DNA from: Verrucomicrobiales bacterium
GTDB taxonomy: Bacteria; Verrucomicrobiota; Verrucomicrobiia; Limisphaerales; CAIMTB01
Direction of reading: 5' to 3'
Assembly: GCA_016795425.1 (NCBI GenBank)
Contig: JAEUHG010000165.1
Span: 85,024-144,134 of the forward strand
Length of the DNA stretch: 59,111 nucleotides
The notes beneath the pieces were generated by a model. That model searched no databases. It had not been told where the DNA came from and saw only the letters and a list, made by a program, of their open reading frames with translations. Position numbers and translations under genes: made by a program. Of this stretch, positions 49,467-58,917 are shown one piece after another. How positions within the stretch are numbered: position 1 is the first letter of the stretch; each line of letters begins with the position of its first letter.

Positions 49467-49495
49467 CACCTCGTCGCAGCGCGACGAAGGCCACC
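49467..49495. repeat. Second partial copy of the 43.1-kb repeat element
   Basis: These 29 bases match 43085-43113 with one substitution, including the CGTCGC/GCGACG stem around AGC. The surrounding sequence in the gap 49389-49577 is only loosely similar to the first element, and the other two hairpins are not preserved. Confidence 0.7.
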
Positions 49496-49577
49496 GGACT
49501 GGGCCCAAATCCCTGTCGCCAGGACCTCGCCAACTTTTCGTGCCGTCCGATGTCCTCAACTCTCCCGCTCGTTCGTC

Positions 49578-50102
49578 ATGTTTGGCATGAGCACAGCAAC
49601 CCTGCCGAAGCGGCGTCGATTTCGACGGATCTCTCCCTTTCTTTGGTACGTAAGCCAAGCTGAAGAAGCGGCAAACCACTACGTGTCCATCTTCGAAAAT
49701 TCGCGGGTACTGAGCAAAACCCACTACGAAGAACAAGGTGCCAAGTTCACCGGCCGCACCCCAGGATCGGTGATGACCGTCAATTTTGAACTCGACGGAC
49801 AAGCCTTCGTCGCGCTCAACGGCGGACCCCATGATCCCTTCAACGACGCCATTTCCCTCAGCGTGAGTTGCCGGACCCAAGCGGAGATCGACCACTATTG
49901 GGACCGCCTGTCCGAAGGCGGACGCATCGTTCAATGCGGATGGCTCAAGGACCGTTTCGGAGTGTCTTGGCAGATTGTGCCCGCCGAATTGGACCGACTC
50001 CTGTCGCTGCCGGATCCATCCGCTTCCGTCCGGGTCATGAAGGCGCTGTACGGAATGGTGAAGCTGGACCTCGCCGAATTGCGACGTGCCGCGAAAGGCT
50101 GA
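49578..50102 (+). CDS. VOC-superfamily protein, PhnB/3-demethylubiquinone-methyltransferase-like
   Basis: A 174-residue protein of the vicinal-oxygen-chelate superfamily (PhnB-like, PF06983 type). RRISPFLWYVSQAEEAANHYVSIFENSRV is the family opening; GSVMTVNFELDGQAFVALNGGPHDPFNDAISLSVSCRTQAEIDHYWDRLSEGG contains the FNxAxS(L/F) and WDxLxxGG motifs, and CGWLKDRFGVSWQIVP the classic closing strand. These are dimers of betaalphabetabetabeta units; most lack a proven activity. The ATG at 49578 is given; an ATG at 49587 is equally possible. It lies 131 bp upstream of the BNR propeller gene and could be co-transcribed with it. Confidence 0.87.
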   Translation: MFGMSTATLPKRRRFRRISPFLWYVSQAEEAANHYVSIFENSRVLSKTHYEEQGAKFTGRTPGSVMTVNFELDGQAFVALNGGPHDPFNDAISLSVSCRTQAEIDHYWDRLSEGGRIVQCGWLKDRFGVSWQIVPAELDRLLSLPDPSASVRVMKALYGMVKLDLAELRRAAKG

Positions 50103-50233
50103 ATCGCCAATTGCGAATCACGATTCATGAGTTCCAAAGCATATCTTGCCCGAACCTCCCTTCGACGCTTGGATATTTCCTGCCCCTTGCCCTTAATTTC
50201 CATCAACCCGCATTCCTCCACTGCCCCAGCCCC

Positions 50234-51394
50234 ATGAGCCAAATCCGAGTCCTCGTCGGCACCCGCAAGGGTGCCTTTATCCTCACCTCCGACGGCCAAC
50301 GCCAGAACTGGAAGGTCCAAGGACCGTTGTTCGCCGGATGGGAGATCTACCACATGAAGGGATCCGCAGCGGACCCCAACCGCATCTTCGCGTCCCAAAC
50401 CAGTGGTTGGTTCGGCCAGATCATCCAACGTTCGGATGACGGGGGCCAGACCTGGAACACCCCAGGTGGCGAAGCCCTGCCCGCCCCGGGAGAATTTCCC
50501 AAGGGCGAGAGCAACAAGTTTCTCTATGAAGGCACCGTGGGCACCCACAAGTGGTACGACGGCAGCCAGCATCCCTGGGAATTCAAACGGATCTGGCACA
50601 TTGAACCGTCCCTCACCGACCCGGAAACCGCCTACGCCGGCGCCGAGGACGCCGCGCTCTTCAAGACCGTCGATGGCGGGAAGTCGTGGAAGGAACTGCC
50701 CGGTCTGCGCCACACCAAAGGTCACCTTTGGCAACCGGGAGCAGGAGGCATGGGGTTGCACACCATCGTGCTCGATCCCTCCAACCCAAAACGCCTCTAC
50801 GTGGCCATTTCAGCCGCCGGCGCCTTCCGCACCGACGATGGCGGTGAATCCTGGCGTCCCATCAATCGAGGCCTCAAATCCGGCTACGAGCTTCCGGATC
50901 CCGACGCTGAAGTGGGCCACTGTGTCCACCGTATCGCCATGCACCCGTCCCGCCCCGGCGTGCTCTTCATGCAGAAGCATTGGGATATCATGCGGACCGA
51001 CAACGCGGGTGATGAGTGGCGCGAAGTTAGCGGCAATCTCCCCAGCGATTTCGGATTTCCTATCGACGTCCACGCTCACGAACCCGAGACCATCTTCGTC
51101 GTCCCCATCAAGAGCGATTCAGAGCATTACCCGCCGGACGGCAAATTGCGGGTGTACCGCAGCAAGTCCGGCGGCAACGAATGGGAAGCGCTGACCCAGG
51201 GTCTGCCCCAGCAGGATTGTTACGTCAACGTCCTGCGCGATGCCATGGCCGTCGATCGACTCGATCCCTGTGGGATCTATTTCGGAACCACCGGCGGACA
51301 GGTCTACGTGTCGGCGAACAGCGGGGATTCCTGGCAACCTATCGTGCGCGACCTGCCGGCGGTCCTGTCGGTCGAGGTTCAGACGCTGCCATGA
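50234..51394 (+). CDS. BNR-repeat beta-propeller (sialidase/VPS10-like), cytoplasmic
   Basis: A 386-residue beta-propeller without signal peptide, so probably cytoplasmic. It starts MSQIRVLVGTRKGAFIL, the family opening of a conserved bacterial sialidase-like group, and contains several Asp-box/BNR units (SDDGGQTW, TVDGGKSW, TDDGGESW, TDNAGDEW, SANSGDSW). The overall fold is that of exo-alpha-sialidases and VPS10 domains, but the sialidase Arg triad and Tyr/Glu pair were not recognised, so an enzymatic label is unsafe. Its stop overlaps the start of a ubiquitin-like protein with a Gly-Gly end (ATGA). I recall this propeller-MoaD/ThiS pair in several phyla; function appears undescribed. The ATG at 50234 is well placed; the long open frame upstream overlaps the VOC gene. 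Confidence 0.88.
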   Translation: MSQIRVLVGTRKGAFILTSDGQRQNWKVQGPLFAGWEIYHMKGSAADPNRIFASQTSGWFGQIIQRSDDGGQTWNTPGGEALPAPGEFPKGESNKFLYEGTVGTHKWYDGSQHPWEFKRIWHIEPSLTDPETAYAGAEDAALFKTVDGGKSWKELPGLRHTKGHLWQPGAGGMGLHTIVLDPSNPKRLYVAISAAGAFRTDDGGESWRPINRGLKSGYELPDPDAEVGHCVHRIAMHPSRPGVLFMQKHWDIMRTDNAGDEWREVSGNLPSDFGFPIDVHAHEPETIFVVPIKSDSEHYPPDGKLRVYRSKSGGNEWEALTQGLPQQDCYVNVLRDAMAVDRLDPCGIYFGTTGGQVYVSANSGDSWQPIVRDLPAVLSVEVQTLP

Positions 51395-51687
51395 TTCGCG
51401 TCGCACTCCCCTATCACCTGCGCAATCTGGCGCGGATCCAGGGCGACGTGCACCTCGAGGTGCCGCCGCCCGTCACTATCGGGGCCATTCTCGACGCCCT
51501 CGAACATCGCTATCCGATGCTCTGCGGCACGATTCGCGACCACGGCACCCGCAAGCGGCGCCCCTTCATTCGCTTCTATGTCTGCCGGGAAGACTACTCC
51601 CTGGAATCACCGGAGACGGTCGTCCCGGAATCCGTGATACAAGGCTCGGAGCCGTTCCTCATCGTCGGCGCCATGGCCGGCGGTTGA
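51391..51687 (+). CDS. MoaD/ThiS-like ubiquitin-fold protein ending in Gly-Gly
   Basis: A 98-residue protein with the MoaD/ThiS ubiquitin-like fold: MIRVALPYHLRNLARIQGDVHLEVPPPVTIGAILDALEHRYPMLCGTI, a central basic loop (TRKRRPFIRFYVC) and a C-terminus FLIVGAMAGG with the exposed diglycine needed for adenylation by an E1-like enzyme. MoaD and ThiS carry sulfur as a C-terminal thiocarboxylate; related archaeal and bacterial proteins conjugate to targets. Its start overlaps the stop of the BNR propeller gene, so it is made with that protein. No MoaE, ThiG, ThiF or JAB-peptidase gene is adjacent. The N-terminal Met is placed at 51391 by the overlap and by the family start. Confidence 0.92.
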   Translation: MIRVALPYHLRNLARIQGDVHLEVPPPVTIGAILDALEHRYPMLCGTIRDHGTRKRRPFIRFYVCREDYSLESPETVVPESVIQGSEPFLIVGAMAGG

Positions 51688-51788
51688 TTCGTCCCCCGGA
51701 TCCGCCGCCCCGGCCGGCTGAAGGCGTTCGGTCAGCCTGGACAGGGACGACGAATGAATGGCGGGAGCGGCACCCTGCTCCTCACCCC

Positions 51789-51805
51789 ATCGCGTTCAAC
51801 GCGAT
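51789..51805. promoter_or_regulatory. 17-bp perfect palindrome upstream of the giant surface protein gene
   Basis: ATCGCGTTCAACGCGAT, two 8-base arms around one C, lies 125 bp before the start at 51930 in a 242-bp gap that holds no gene. It could be a transcription-factor operator or a small RNA stem; no consensus was recognised. Confidence 0.4.
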
Positions 51806-51929
51806 TGCTACCGAACAGAAGTCTCGCTTAAGGTTTGAAAAACCAAGGGCGGACTCGAGTGGATCCCCTCCTCGGGCGGGAATCGGGTGGTTTTATTTCG
51901 AGCAGTTCCCCTGGGCGAACCCGTTGGTC

Positions 51930-54900
51930 ATGTCGACCTCTTCGAGCCAAGGCATTCCCATGCCTGATATCCCAATGCACCTTCTTCCCACCGACCCGGT
52001 CCGTGCCTGCTCCACAATCACGGGCACCCGGCGCCTTCGACTTTTGATCCTCGGTCTCTTGGCCTTCCGAGTGCTAACCTGTGTCGCCCAGTCACGACTG
52101 GAAATCGCGCAACCCGTCGGGGGGACCGTGGTCTTGTCGTGGGCGGTTACCACGCCGCCCGATGTGTTGGAAACCGCTGAATCGATCGGCCCCGGCTCCG
52201 CTTGGCAGGCGGTGTCCGAAACTCCCGCGCTTGCGAACGGCCGCTTCTTGATGAACCTCAATCCGGCCGCTACCCCGCGCTATTTCCGCCTCCGCCGTGA
52301 CACCATCGTCTTCACCACCGTTGCCCAAACCTCCCCCGCCGAAGGCGAGACCGGTGTTTCCGTGACGCGCGAATCGGTGTTCCGATTCTCCACCCCCTTG
52401 GCCTCCGACCTGATCCTGGCCAGCGACGAAGTCTCCGCCGAGGCCCGTGGTCGACGGCTTCTGACCCGCGCGGAACTGGCTTCCGACCGGCAGTCAATCA
52501 CCCTGTTCTACCTCGAAAACCTGCCCGGAGGCACGCGGGTCCAAGCTTTTCTCGATGGCTCCAAGCTGCGCGACGCCACCCACAAAGCCATTGATGGAGA
52601 CGCCGACGGCACCGAGGGCGGCATCTTCTCACTCAGTTTCGAAACCATGCCGCTCCTGGCCGCGACCAACACCGCCGTCATCGGCAAGGTGTACGCCTCG
52701 GTCCCCAACCCCGACGGCTCCAATCGCCCGCTGGAAAACGTCACCATCACCGTCGATGGCGCCGAAGAATCGCAGCGGACCGTCACCGACCGCACCGGCT
52801 CCTTCACGTTGTCACCCGCGCCCGCCGGGCGTTTCTTCGTTCATGTCGACGGCCGAACCGCGATCGGATCGCGATGGCCCGGCGGCGCCTATTATCCGTT
52901 CGTCGGCAAGGCCTGGGAGACGATCCCCGGCAAGACCAACAACCTCGCCTCCGGCACCGGCGAAATCTTCCTGCCCCTGATTGATGCCGAAGCCCTGCAA
53001 CCGGTCAGCGCCACCGCCGAAACGCGCGTCACCTTTGCCCCCTCGATCCTCGCGTCCAACCCCGCCCTTGCCGGCGTGGAGATCCGCGTGCCGGCCAACG
53101 CGCTGTTCGCCGATAGCGGCGTTCGCGGGGGCAAGATCGGCATGGCCCCGGTGCCCCCCGATCGCCTGCCCGAACCGCTGCCTCCCGGTCTCGAGTTCCC
53201 CATCGTCATCACCGTCCAGACCGACGGCCCCCAGAACTTCGATGGCCCGATCCCGGTCCGGTTCCCCAACCTCCCCGATCCCGTGACGGGCATCACCGCC
53301 ACACCGGGTTCGAAAACGCTGCTGTGGAGTTTCAATCACGACACCGGCCGCTGGGAACCCCAAGGCACCATGACCATCACGGCCGACGGCAGGTTCGCGG
53401 AAACCGACCCGGGCGTGGGCATGCGACAACCCGGTTGGCACGGAGTACAGAGAGGAAAGCGCGGACATGGACCTCAGCATTACTACCGCAAGAAGGGCAA
53501 TCCGCCCGACGACAGCAACAACCCGCCCGACGATGATGACGAGTGCCGGGGTGACGACTGCGAGTGCGTCCAGGAAATCACCTGCACGACCCCCAAAGAA
53601 GGCCGCAACTACGCCCTCTGCGCCCTCTCCTGCCTGGGCGACACCGTTGACCGCCTGTTCGGTGACGCGAAAACCGATCAATCCCCCATCGAAGCCGGCC
53701 TCACCTGCATCGGCGGCCCCGAGAAATGCCGGGCAAGGCCGGATGACATCCTGACCCAGGCCCAGAAGGATTGCATCGACGCCTGTCGCTTTCCCGAGCC
53801 CGACGTCAAAACCTATGTCGTGCCCTGCGAAGGGTTCATCAATCCGTGCACCGCGCCCGCCCTTCATGGACTGCCCCGGCCATCGGCGGTGGACGCGGGG
53901 ACGCCGGTGACCGATCGCCTGGCCGAGCAGAAGTTCTTCTGGGAGGCCCAGGTGGACCTCATGGTGCGCTTCGCCGGCACCCCGCGCATCACCGAGATCA
54001 GCTTCGAGGAACTCGATTTGATGCATGCGTTCTACGATGCCTACGGCAATGCCACTCAAGCGGCGTCGCCCAACGGCATTCACCTGAGCGCCGCCGAGCG
54101 CACCACCCTGGTGAATCTCCCGCGGCCCTCGGTCTTCTCCGTCACCGAATGGACCGCCATGATCGACCGGTTCGACGCGCTCGAAGGCAACCCACTTCCT
54201 CCCGACGTTCTCGCCGCCCAAAAGCGTGTGGAAGATGCCGTCACCCTGCTCAAAACGCGCGGCTGGAAAAATCGTCTCGATGGTCTCTCCCATGGCCTGG
54301 TCCGCTTGTCCCGGGCCCTCGCCCCGGGAGTGGGTGGCGAAGCTTTCCCCCGCCGTGCCCACTACTATTACCTCAAGGATCATCGCACGGGCTTCGTCCA
54401 ACGCGGGCGTCTCAACCAGAACTGCCAATTCGAAAACCTGATTATCGCTCCCAATGGCTACTTCACCGTCGCCTACCTGGACCCGGTGACCCTTCGCATC
54501 GGCGCGGCTTTCTTCACCGACAAAACCGAAACCGGGGCTCCCTCCGCGCCGCCTGCGGATTTCTTTGCCTCCCAAACCGCCAGCACCGAAATCTACATTC
54601 CCTCGGCACCGCTCACGGATCTTCCCGAAACGACGACCGACTCCGACGGCGATGGCCTCCCCGACGTTTCCGAGTTGATCGTCGGGACCAACCCGAACTC
54701 GGCCGACACCGACGGCGACGGGATCAAGGACGCGGCGGAACTTCAGAACGGCACCAATCCAAATGACGGCACCCCGGCCCTCACCGGCGTGATCGCCACC
54801 ACCGGCACCCCGGGCTCGGCGCTCGGCGTCTACACCCAGGACGGCTTCGCATTCATCGCGGACGACGCGGCCGGCCTCTCGGTGCTGCGATTGAACGGCG

Positions 54901-57900
54901 CCAATGCCCCGACTCTGGTTGCCAATCTCCCTCTTGGCGCTCCGGCCACCGCCATCGCCGGCAATAGCACCACCGCCGCGTTGGCCACCCCATCCAGCGT
55001 CAAGCTGGTCGACGTCAGCAATCCGTTGCAGCCCAAACTCCGCACGACTGTTGACCTGGATGCTGAAGTCAACGCGCTCTCCTTTTACGGCGACGAACTC
55101 GCCGTCGCCACCGCCAAGGCCTTCGTCATACTGGACGCGCGCACGGGTTCCATCCGTCAGAGTTTCACCGAATTCGGAATTAACCTTCAGGATGTCCTCA
55201 TCGACGGCAATCGCTTGTTCGGATTGTCCACCCTGGACCTCCTGGCCTTCACCAAGGTCGACGACGCCTGGCAATTCGTTTCCAGTATCAGGGCGATCGA
55301 CGTCGGGCAATCCATCACCCCTGGCAGGAAACTACTCGCCATCGGAGACCTGGTTCACGTTGGCCTGACTCGCGGTCCCTTGACTGGCATGCGGTCCTTT
55401 GACGTCTCGAACCTGAGCGCGCTCACCGAAGTGACCCCCACGCGCACTCGGTCGCCACAGTTCATGGACCTCGCCGCTACTGGGTCGAAGCTGGTCTCGG
55501 TGGTGACCACCACCGGGGCCCTGGGTTCCGAGACAGTTTCACTCTATGATCCATCCAATATCTCTTCGCCGCCGAAACTACTCACGGCCTACCGCACGCC
55601 GGGTGTCCCTCAGCAAACCGTCGTCGAAGGCGGTTTGATCGTGGTGGCGGACGCCGACGCGGGAGTCTCCCTGATCAACTTCCTCCAGCCCGACCGCGGC
55701 ACCAACGCGCCGACCGTCCAAGTCCGTCTCGATACCCCCAATGCGACGGGCCAGGCGCAGTTCGGCGGAACCGTGATCGTTGCCGTGAATGCCACCGACG
55801 ATGTCGGCGTGCGCCGGGTGGCGTTAGAGGTTGACGGCCAGGAGGTGTCCGCCAGCGGCACCGCCGCCCTCCGGTTCCGGATCACTTTGCCGAAACGCGA
55901 CAGCGGCCGAACGAGCCTCACGTTGCGCGCGCGCGCCACCGATCTGGCCGGGCACGTCGGCGTCAGCCCGATCGTCACCGTCAACTTGGTGGACGACGCC
56001 CAGGTCCCGCGCATCACCCATCTGGTCCCCTCCCAACACTCCGTCTATTTGCCGATCTGCAGCCCGGAGGTTTCGGTCCAGTTCGACGAACCGGTGACCA
56101 CGCCCATCACGGCCGACACTCTCAAGGTCGTTCGGGCCGGCGCCGACCAGGCCTTGGGAACTGCTGATGACGAACCCCTCGCTGGTGCCGTTACCTATGA
56201 CACCGCGGATCGCCGGATCACCTTTACCATCAATGGCGCCCTGGGAACCGGCCCTTACCAGGCCATCCTCGCTCCCGGCATTGGGGACGCCGCGGGCAAC
56301 CGGCGCGCCTCCGCCATCACATGGAATTTCCAGGCCACACCACTGGCTAAAGTGGTCGCCTTTCCCCCAGCCGACCAATTCGCCTTCGGCGTGCCGCTCA
56401 CCTCGTTCGTGATCGGCCTGGACCTCCCCCTCTGCGCGGCGGCACAAGACACGATCCAATGGAGGTTCAGCGAGGACGCATCAAACTTCGGTCCCCAGCG
56501 GGATCTGAATCCCGTGCAAGTGAGCCCAAGCGCCGACGGAAGATTGTTCACTCTCCGGCCACCAACACCGCTCGGTTCGGGCAGCTACCGCCTCGAGATT
56601 TCAGGCGCCGGACTCCAGACCCGGACCGTGCTCTTCAAATACCGCAACACCCCGAACGAAGTCTCCAACGTCGGCAACAACCAGATCGCCGTCTGGAAAT
56701 TCAACCCGGGCCTGGTGCCGGGCGACGTCGGCATCGTCAACTTTCCCAGCCAAAGCGTGACAATTCAGTTCCCGGGCTACGCCATTCGGTCATTTCACGC
56801 GATCTCCGCCGTCGCCTTCACCGGCTCGCAGATCTCGGTCAATGAACCAATCGTTTGCGAACGCGAGCTCGAATTCTTTGACGCGCGCTTTCTGGGAGGC
56901 GTCACGCACGCGCGCGGTCCGCTGATGCTGACCCAGGGCGCCACCCTCAGCAGCCACGTCTTGAATGCCTACGGCGGCGGTTATCTCGCAGGCAACTTGA
57001 AGTTCGGCAACGCCGACGGCGCCTTCATCAACCATCCAGGGAGTCTGATGCTCGTCACCAACACATTCTCTGACGCCAATACCACCGCAGGAACCGGGAG
57101 CATCATCAACCGCGGCACCTTCCGCGGGGTCGGCACCACCAACTTCAATTTTCCGCTGTCTCTCCAATCCGCCCGACTGCGAAACGACGGACTCATCGAA
57201 GTCACCCAAGGCATGTGGTCGATCGTGAACTTGGAAAACCAGGGCACCCTCGATACCGCACCCAACACCCGATTCGTCTTCGCCCAGCGCCTCCGCGCCG
57301 GCCCCACCTCCCGCATCAACGCGTCAGGAGACATTATCTTCGGTCTCTACAATCCCATCTCCCGGCAGGTTGTCCGCGCCGCCGACGCCGACCTTCAGGG
57401 TGAGCTCAATTGCACGGGCACAATGAGCGTCGACGGCGGCACCGTCACCCTTCACCGCGCGTTCACCTACGCCGGTCCCTCGCTCGAAGTCCAACACGGC
57501 GCCACGCTGGAGATGACGGCACCGTCCCAACTTTCCAGCGCCTTCCTTTCCAGCGGCACCCTTCGCTTCACCAGCGACGGATCCATCCGCTCCCTGAACA
57601 TCGGTGACTTCGGCGCCATCAGCTCGGCGACGCGTGTCACCATAACTTCCGACGCCACCATCGATTACGGATTCACCGCCCAGGGACGCGGCATCATCGA
57701 ATTCCAAGGGAACACCATCACCACCAACGGCGCCCAGGCCGGCGGGCTCTCCTTCGAGGACGCTGTCATTCGCAATACCGGCACCTGGCTTTGGTCCTCG
57801 GCATCCCCCGCCGCCAGTGCGATGGAACTCCGCCGCGTCTCCGGTCGATGGGGTCAGGGATTCTTCGAGAACCGCGGCGTTTTCGAACAGACCAAGACAC

Positions 57901-58511
57901 GGCCCATCACCCTCAAGGTGCCATTCCGAAACTACGGCCGCGCCGTGTGGGCCCAGGCGCCGATCGAATTTGATGGCCGCAAATCCCTGACTTCGGAGTC
58001 CCAAGGACGGTTGGAGCCGCAGATCGGCAGCGAACTGGTCCTCAACAGTACCACCCTGACCTACAACGAAGCCGGCCCCATGACTCTCGCCGCCGGCGTC
58101 CTCCGCGGCGACGGCATCCTGCGCACCATCGGCACTTCCAACAACGTCGGCTACGCGGTCGTTAACGGCGGAGAAATCCGCCTGGACGGCACTTCCGGCA
58201 TCACCATCAACGCCGCCGGTGGCTTCCAACAAACCACCACCGGCTTTCTGACCATCCTCCTTTCCCCCAACGGAAATCCGGCACTCTCCCTCGTCGGGAG
58301 CAAGCCCCATCAAATCGACGGAACGCTCCGCATTCAGAAAACCGAAGGTTTCGATCCCGCCATTGGCCAGACCTTCGTGCTGTTGACCCACAACACCGAC
58401 ACCCGGTCGGGCGCCTTCGCCAGATTGGAACTGCCCGATCTCGGCCCCACCAAAAAGCTCGAGATCCGCTACGAACCCGCCGCCGTCCGCGCCGAAGTCG
58501 TGGCGCGATGA
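51930..58511 (+). CDS. Giant multidomain surface protein (Ig-like, propeller, calcium repeats, beta-helix)
   Basis: About 2193 residues (start at 51930; ATGs at 51960 and 51975 are alternatives). A signal peptide (RLRLLILGLLAFRVLTCVAQ) leads to a tail-module-like unit (~55-120) and a Big-5/Ig-like fold (ETGVSVTRESVFRFSTPLASD). A carboxypeptidase-regulatory/CNA-B-like segment (~245-300) and further beta domains follow. A Cys-rich region with about 15 Cys (~525-650) opens with an acidic stretch (DDDDECRGDDCECVQ). Residues ~905-950 carry DSDGDGLPD...DTDGDGIKD calcium-type repeats, ~955-1240 a LVIVD-type propeller, ~1260-1480 Ig-like domains, and ~1590-2170 a long beta-helix/passenger-like array (GSIINRGTFRGVGTTN, LNCTGTMSVDGGTVTL). 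No LPXTG, PEP-CTERM or autotransporter barrel end was seen, so the anchoring mode is unknown. It is likely an adhesin or secreted scaffold. Confidence 0.82.
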   Translation: MSTSSSQGIPMPDIPMHLLPTDPVRACSTITGTRRLRLLILGLLAFRVLTCVAQSRLEIAQPVGGTVVLSWAVTTPPDVLETAESIGPGSAWQAVSETPALANGRFLMNLNPAATPRYFRLRRDTIVFTTVAQTSPAEGETGVSVTRESVFRFSTPLASDLILASDEVSAEARGRRLLTRAELASDRQSITLFYLENLPGGTRVQAFLDGSKLRDATHKAIDGDADGTEGGIFSLSFETMPLLAATNTAVIGKVYASVPNPDGSNRPLENVTITVDGAEESQRTVTDRTGSFTLSPAPAGRFFVHVDGRTAIGSRWPGGAYYPFVGKAWETIPGKTNNLASGTGEIFLPLIDAEALQPVSATAETRVTFAPSILASNPALAGVEIRVPANALFADSGVRGGKIGMAPVPPDRLPEPLPPGLEFPIVITVQTDGPQNFDGPIPVRFPNLPDPVTGITATPGSKTLLWSFNHDTGRWEPQGTMTITADGRFAETDPGVGMRQPGWHGVQRGKRGHGPQHYYRKKGNPPDDSNNPPDDDDECRGDDCECVQEITCTTPKEGRNYALCALSCLGDTVDRLFGDAKTDQSPIEAGLTCIGGPEKCRARPDDILTQAQKDCIDACRFPEPDVKTYVVPCEGFINPCTAPALHGLPRPSAVDAGTPVTDRLAEQKFFWEAQVDLMVRFAGTPRITEISFEELDLMHAFYDAYGNATQAASPNGIHLSAAERTTLVNLPRPSVFSVTEWTAMIDRFDALEGNPLPPDVLAAQKRVEDAVTLLKTRGWKNRLDGLSHGLVRLSRALAPGVGGEAFPRRAHYYYLKDHRTGFVQRGRLNQNCQFENLIIAPNGYFTVAYLDPVTLRIGAAFFTDKTETGAPSAPPADFFASQTASTEIYIPSAPLTDLPETTTDSDGDGLPDVSELIVGTNPNSADTDGDGIKDAAELQNGTNPNDGTPALTGVIATTGTPGSALGVYTQDGFAFIADDAAGLSVLRLNGANAPTLVANLPLGAPATAIAGNSTTAALATPSSVKLVDVSNPLQPKLRTTVDLDAEVNALSFYGDELAVATAKAFVILDARTGSIRQSFTEFGINLQDVLIDGNRLFGLSTLDLLAFTKVDDAWQFVSSIRAIDVGQSITPGRKLLAIGDLVHVGLTRGPLTGMRSFDVSNLSALTEVTPTRTRSPQFMDLAATGSKLVSVVTTTGALGSETVSLYDPSNISSPPKLLTAYRTPGVPQQTVVEGGLIVVADADAGVSLINFLQPDRGTNAPTVQVRLDTPNATGQAQFGGTVIVAVNATDDVGVRRVALEVDGQEVSASGTAALRFRITLPKRDSGRTSLTLRARATDLAGHVGVSPIVTVNLVDDAQVPRITHLVPSQHSVYLPICSPEVSVQFDEPVTTPITADTLKVVRAGADQALGTADDEPLAGAVTYDTADRRITFTINGALGTGPYQAILAPGIGDAAGNRRASAITWNFQATPLAKVVAFPPADQFAFGVPLTSFVIGLDLPLCAAAQDTIQWRFSEDASNFGPQRDLNPVQVSPSADGRLFTLRPPTPLGSGSYRLEISGAGLQTRTVLFKYRNTPNEVSNVGNNQIAVWKFNPGLVPGDVGIVNFPSQSVTIQFPGYAIRSFHAISAVAFTGSQISVNEPIVCERELEFFDARFLGGVTHARGPLMLTQGATLSSHVLNAYGGGYLAGNLKFGNADGAFINHPGSLMLVTNTFSDANTTAGTGSIINRGTFRGVGTTNFNFPLSLQSARLRNDGLIEVTQGMWSIVNLENQGTLDTAPNTRFVFAQRLRAGPTSRINASGDIIFGLYNPISRQVVRAADADLQGELNCTGTMSVDGGTVTLHRAFTYAGPSLEVQHGATLEMTAPSQLSSAFLSSGTLRFTSDGSIRSLNIGDFGAISSATRVTITSDATIDYGFTAQGRGIIEFQGNTITTNGAQAGGLSFEDAVIRNTGTWLWSSASPAASAMELRRVSGRWGQGFFENRGVFEQTKTRPITLKVPFRNYGRAVWAQAPIEFDGRKSLTSESQGRLEPQIGSELVLNSTTLTYNEAGPMTLAAGVLRGDGILRTIGTSNNVGYAVVNGGEIRLDGTSGITINAAGGFQQTTTGFLTILLSPNGNPALSLVGSKPHQIDGTLRIQKTEGFDPAIGQTFVLLTHNTDTRSGAFARLELPDLGPTKKLEIRYEPAAVRAEVVAR

Positions 58512-58627
58512 TACCTTCCCTCTCCCCGCGGGAAGGGGGTTTGGGCGAGGCCGTTGGGATTTCAATTCTCCTTCGGCACGCCAACGGTGTGCCGGCCAAC
58601 CAACCCGGGGTAGTACCCAGGAACATT

Positions 58628-58718
58628 CGGCCCCATTTACCGCTGGCACTCCGACGGAGTGCCCGGAAGGGGCCGATCCCTTGCCTTGGGGTCAAACATT
58701 GAGGGCGTGTTGCCCAAA
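58628..58718. repeat. Nested stem-loop repeat and first copy of an IS-end-like motif
   Basis: The 466-bp gap 58512-58977 has no gene. An outer stem CGGCCCC (58628-58634)/GGGGCCG (58669-58675) encloses a perfect inner stem GGCACTCC/GGAGTGCC with loop GAC (58645-58663). After it, GGGCGTGTTGCCCAAA occurs at 58703-58718 and again at 58918-58933, 215 bp apart, preceded in both cases by a similar GGGGTCA tract. Confidence 0.55.
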
Positions 58719-58917
58719 GGGTGATTCCGACGGAGCAGTTGAGCGGAATTTAGCGGATCGGCTTCGGTAGAGACTCTTTAGGTCATTACTATTCCGCTCC
58801 CATGTGGATGACATCGGGAACTGGGATCCCGGTAGGGACGAAATGGTTCCACCGCCACCCTATCCTAGGTGGCGCGGGATATCGCCGAAGGCGAGCGTCA
58901 AAGGGGTCACATCTCTG

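Noticed and set aside
50234..51394. Labelling the propeller a sialidase
   Set aside because: Asp-box repeats only show the fold; the catalytic Arg triad and Tyr/Glu were not found and there is no signal peptide.
52812..55310. 832-codon open frame on the minus strand
   Set aside because: It lies antisense inside the giant surface protein; the composition is Gly/Arg/Val-rich with no recognisable domain, as expected for the complement of a GC-rich gene.
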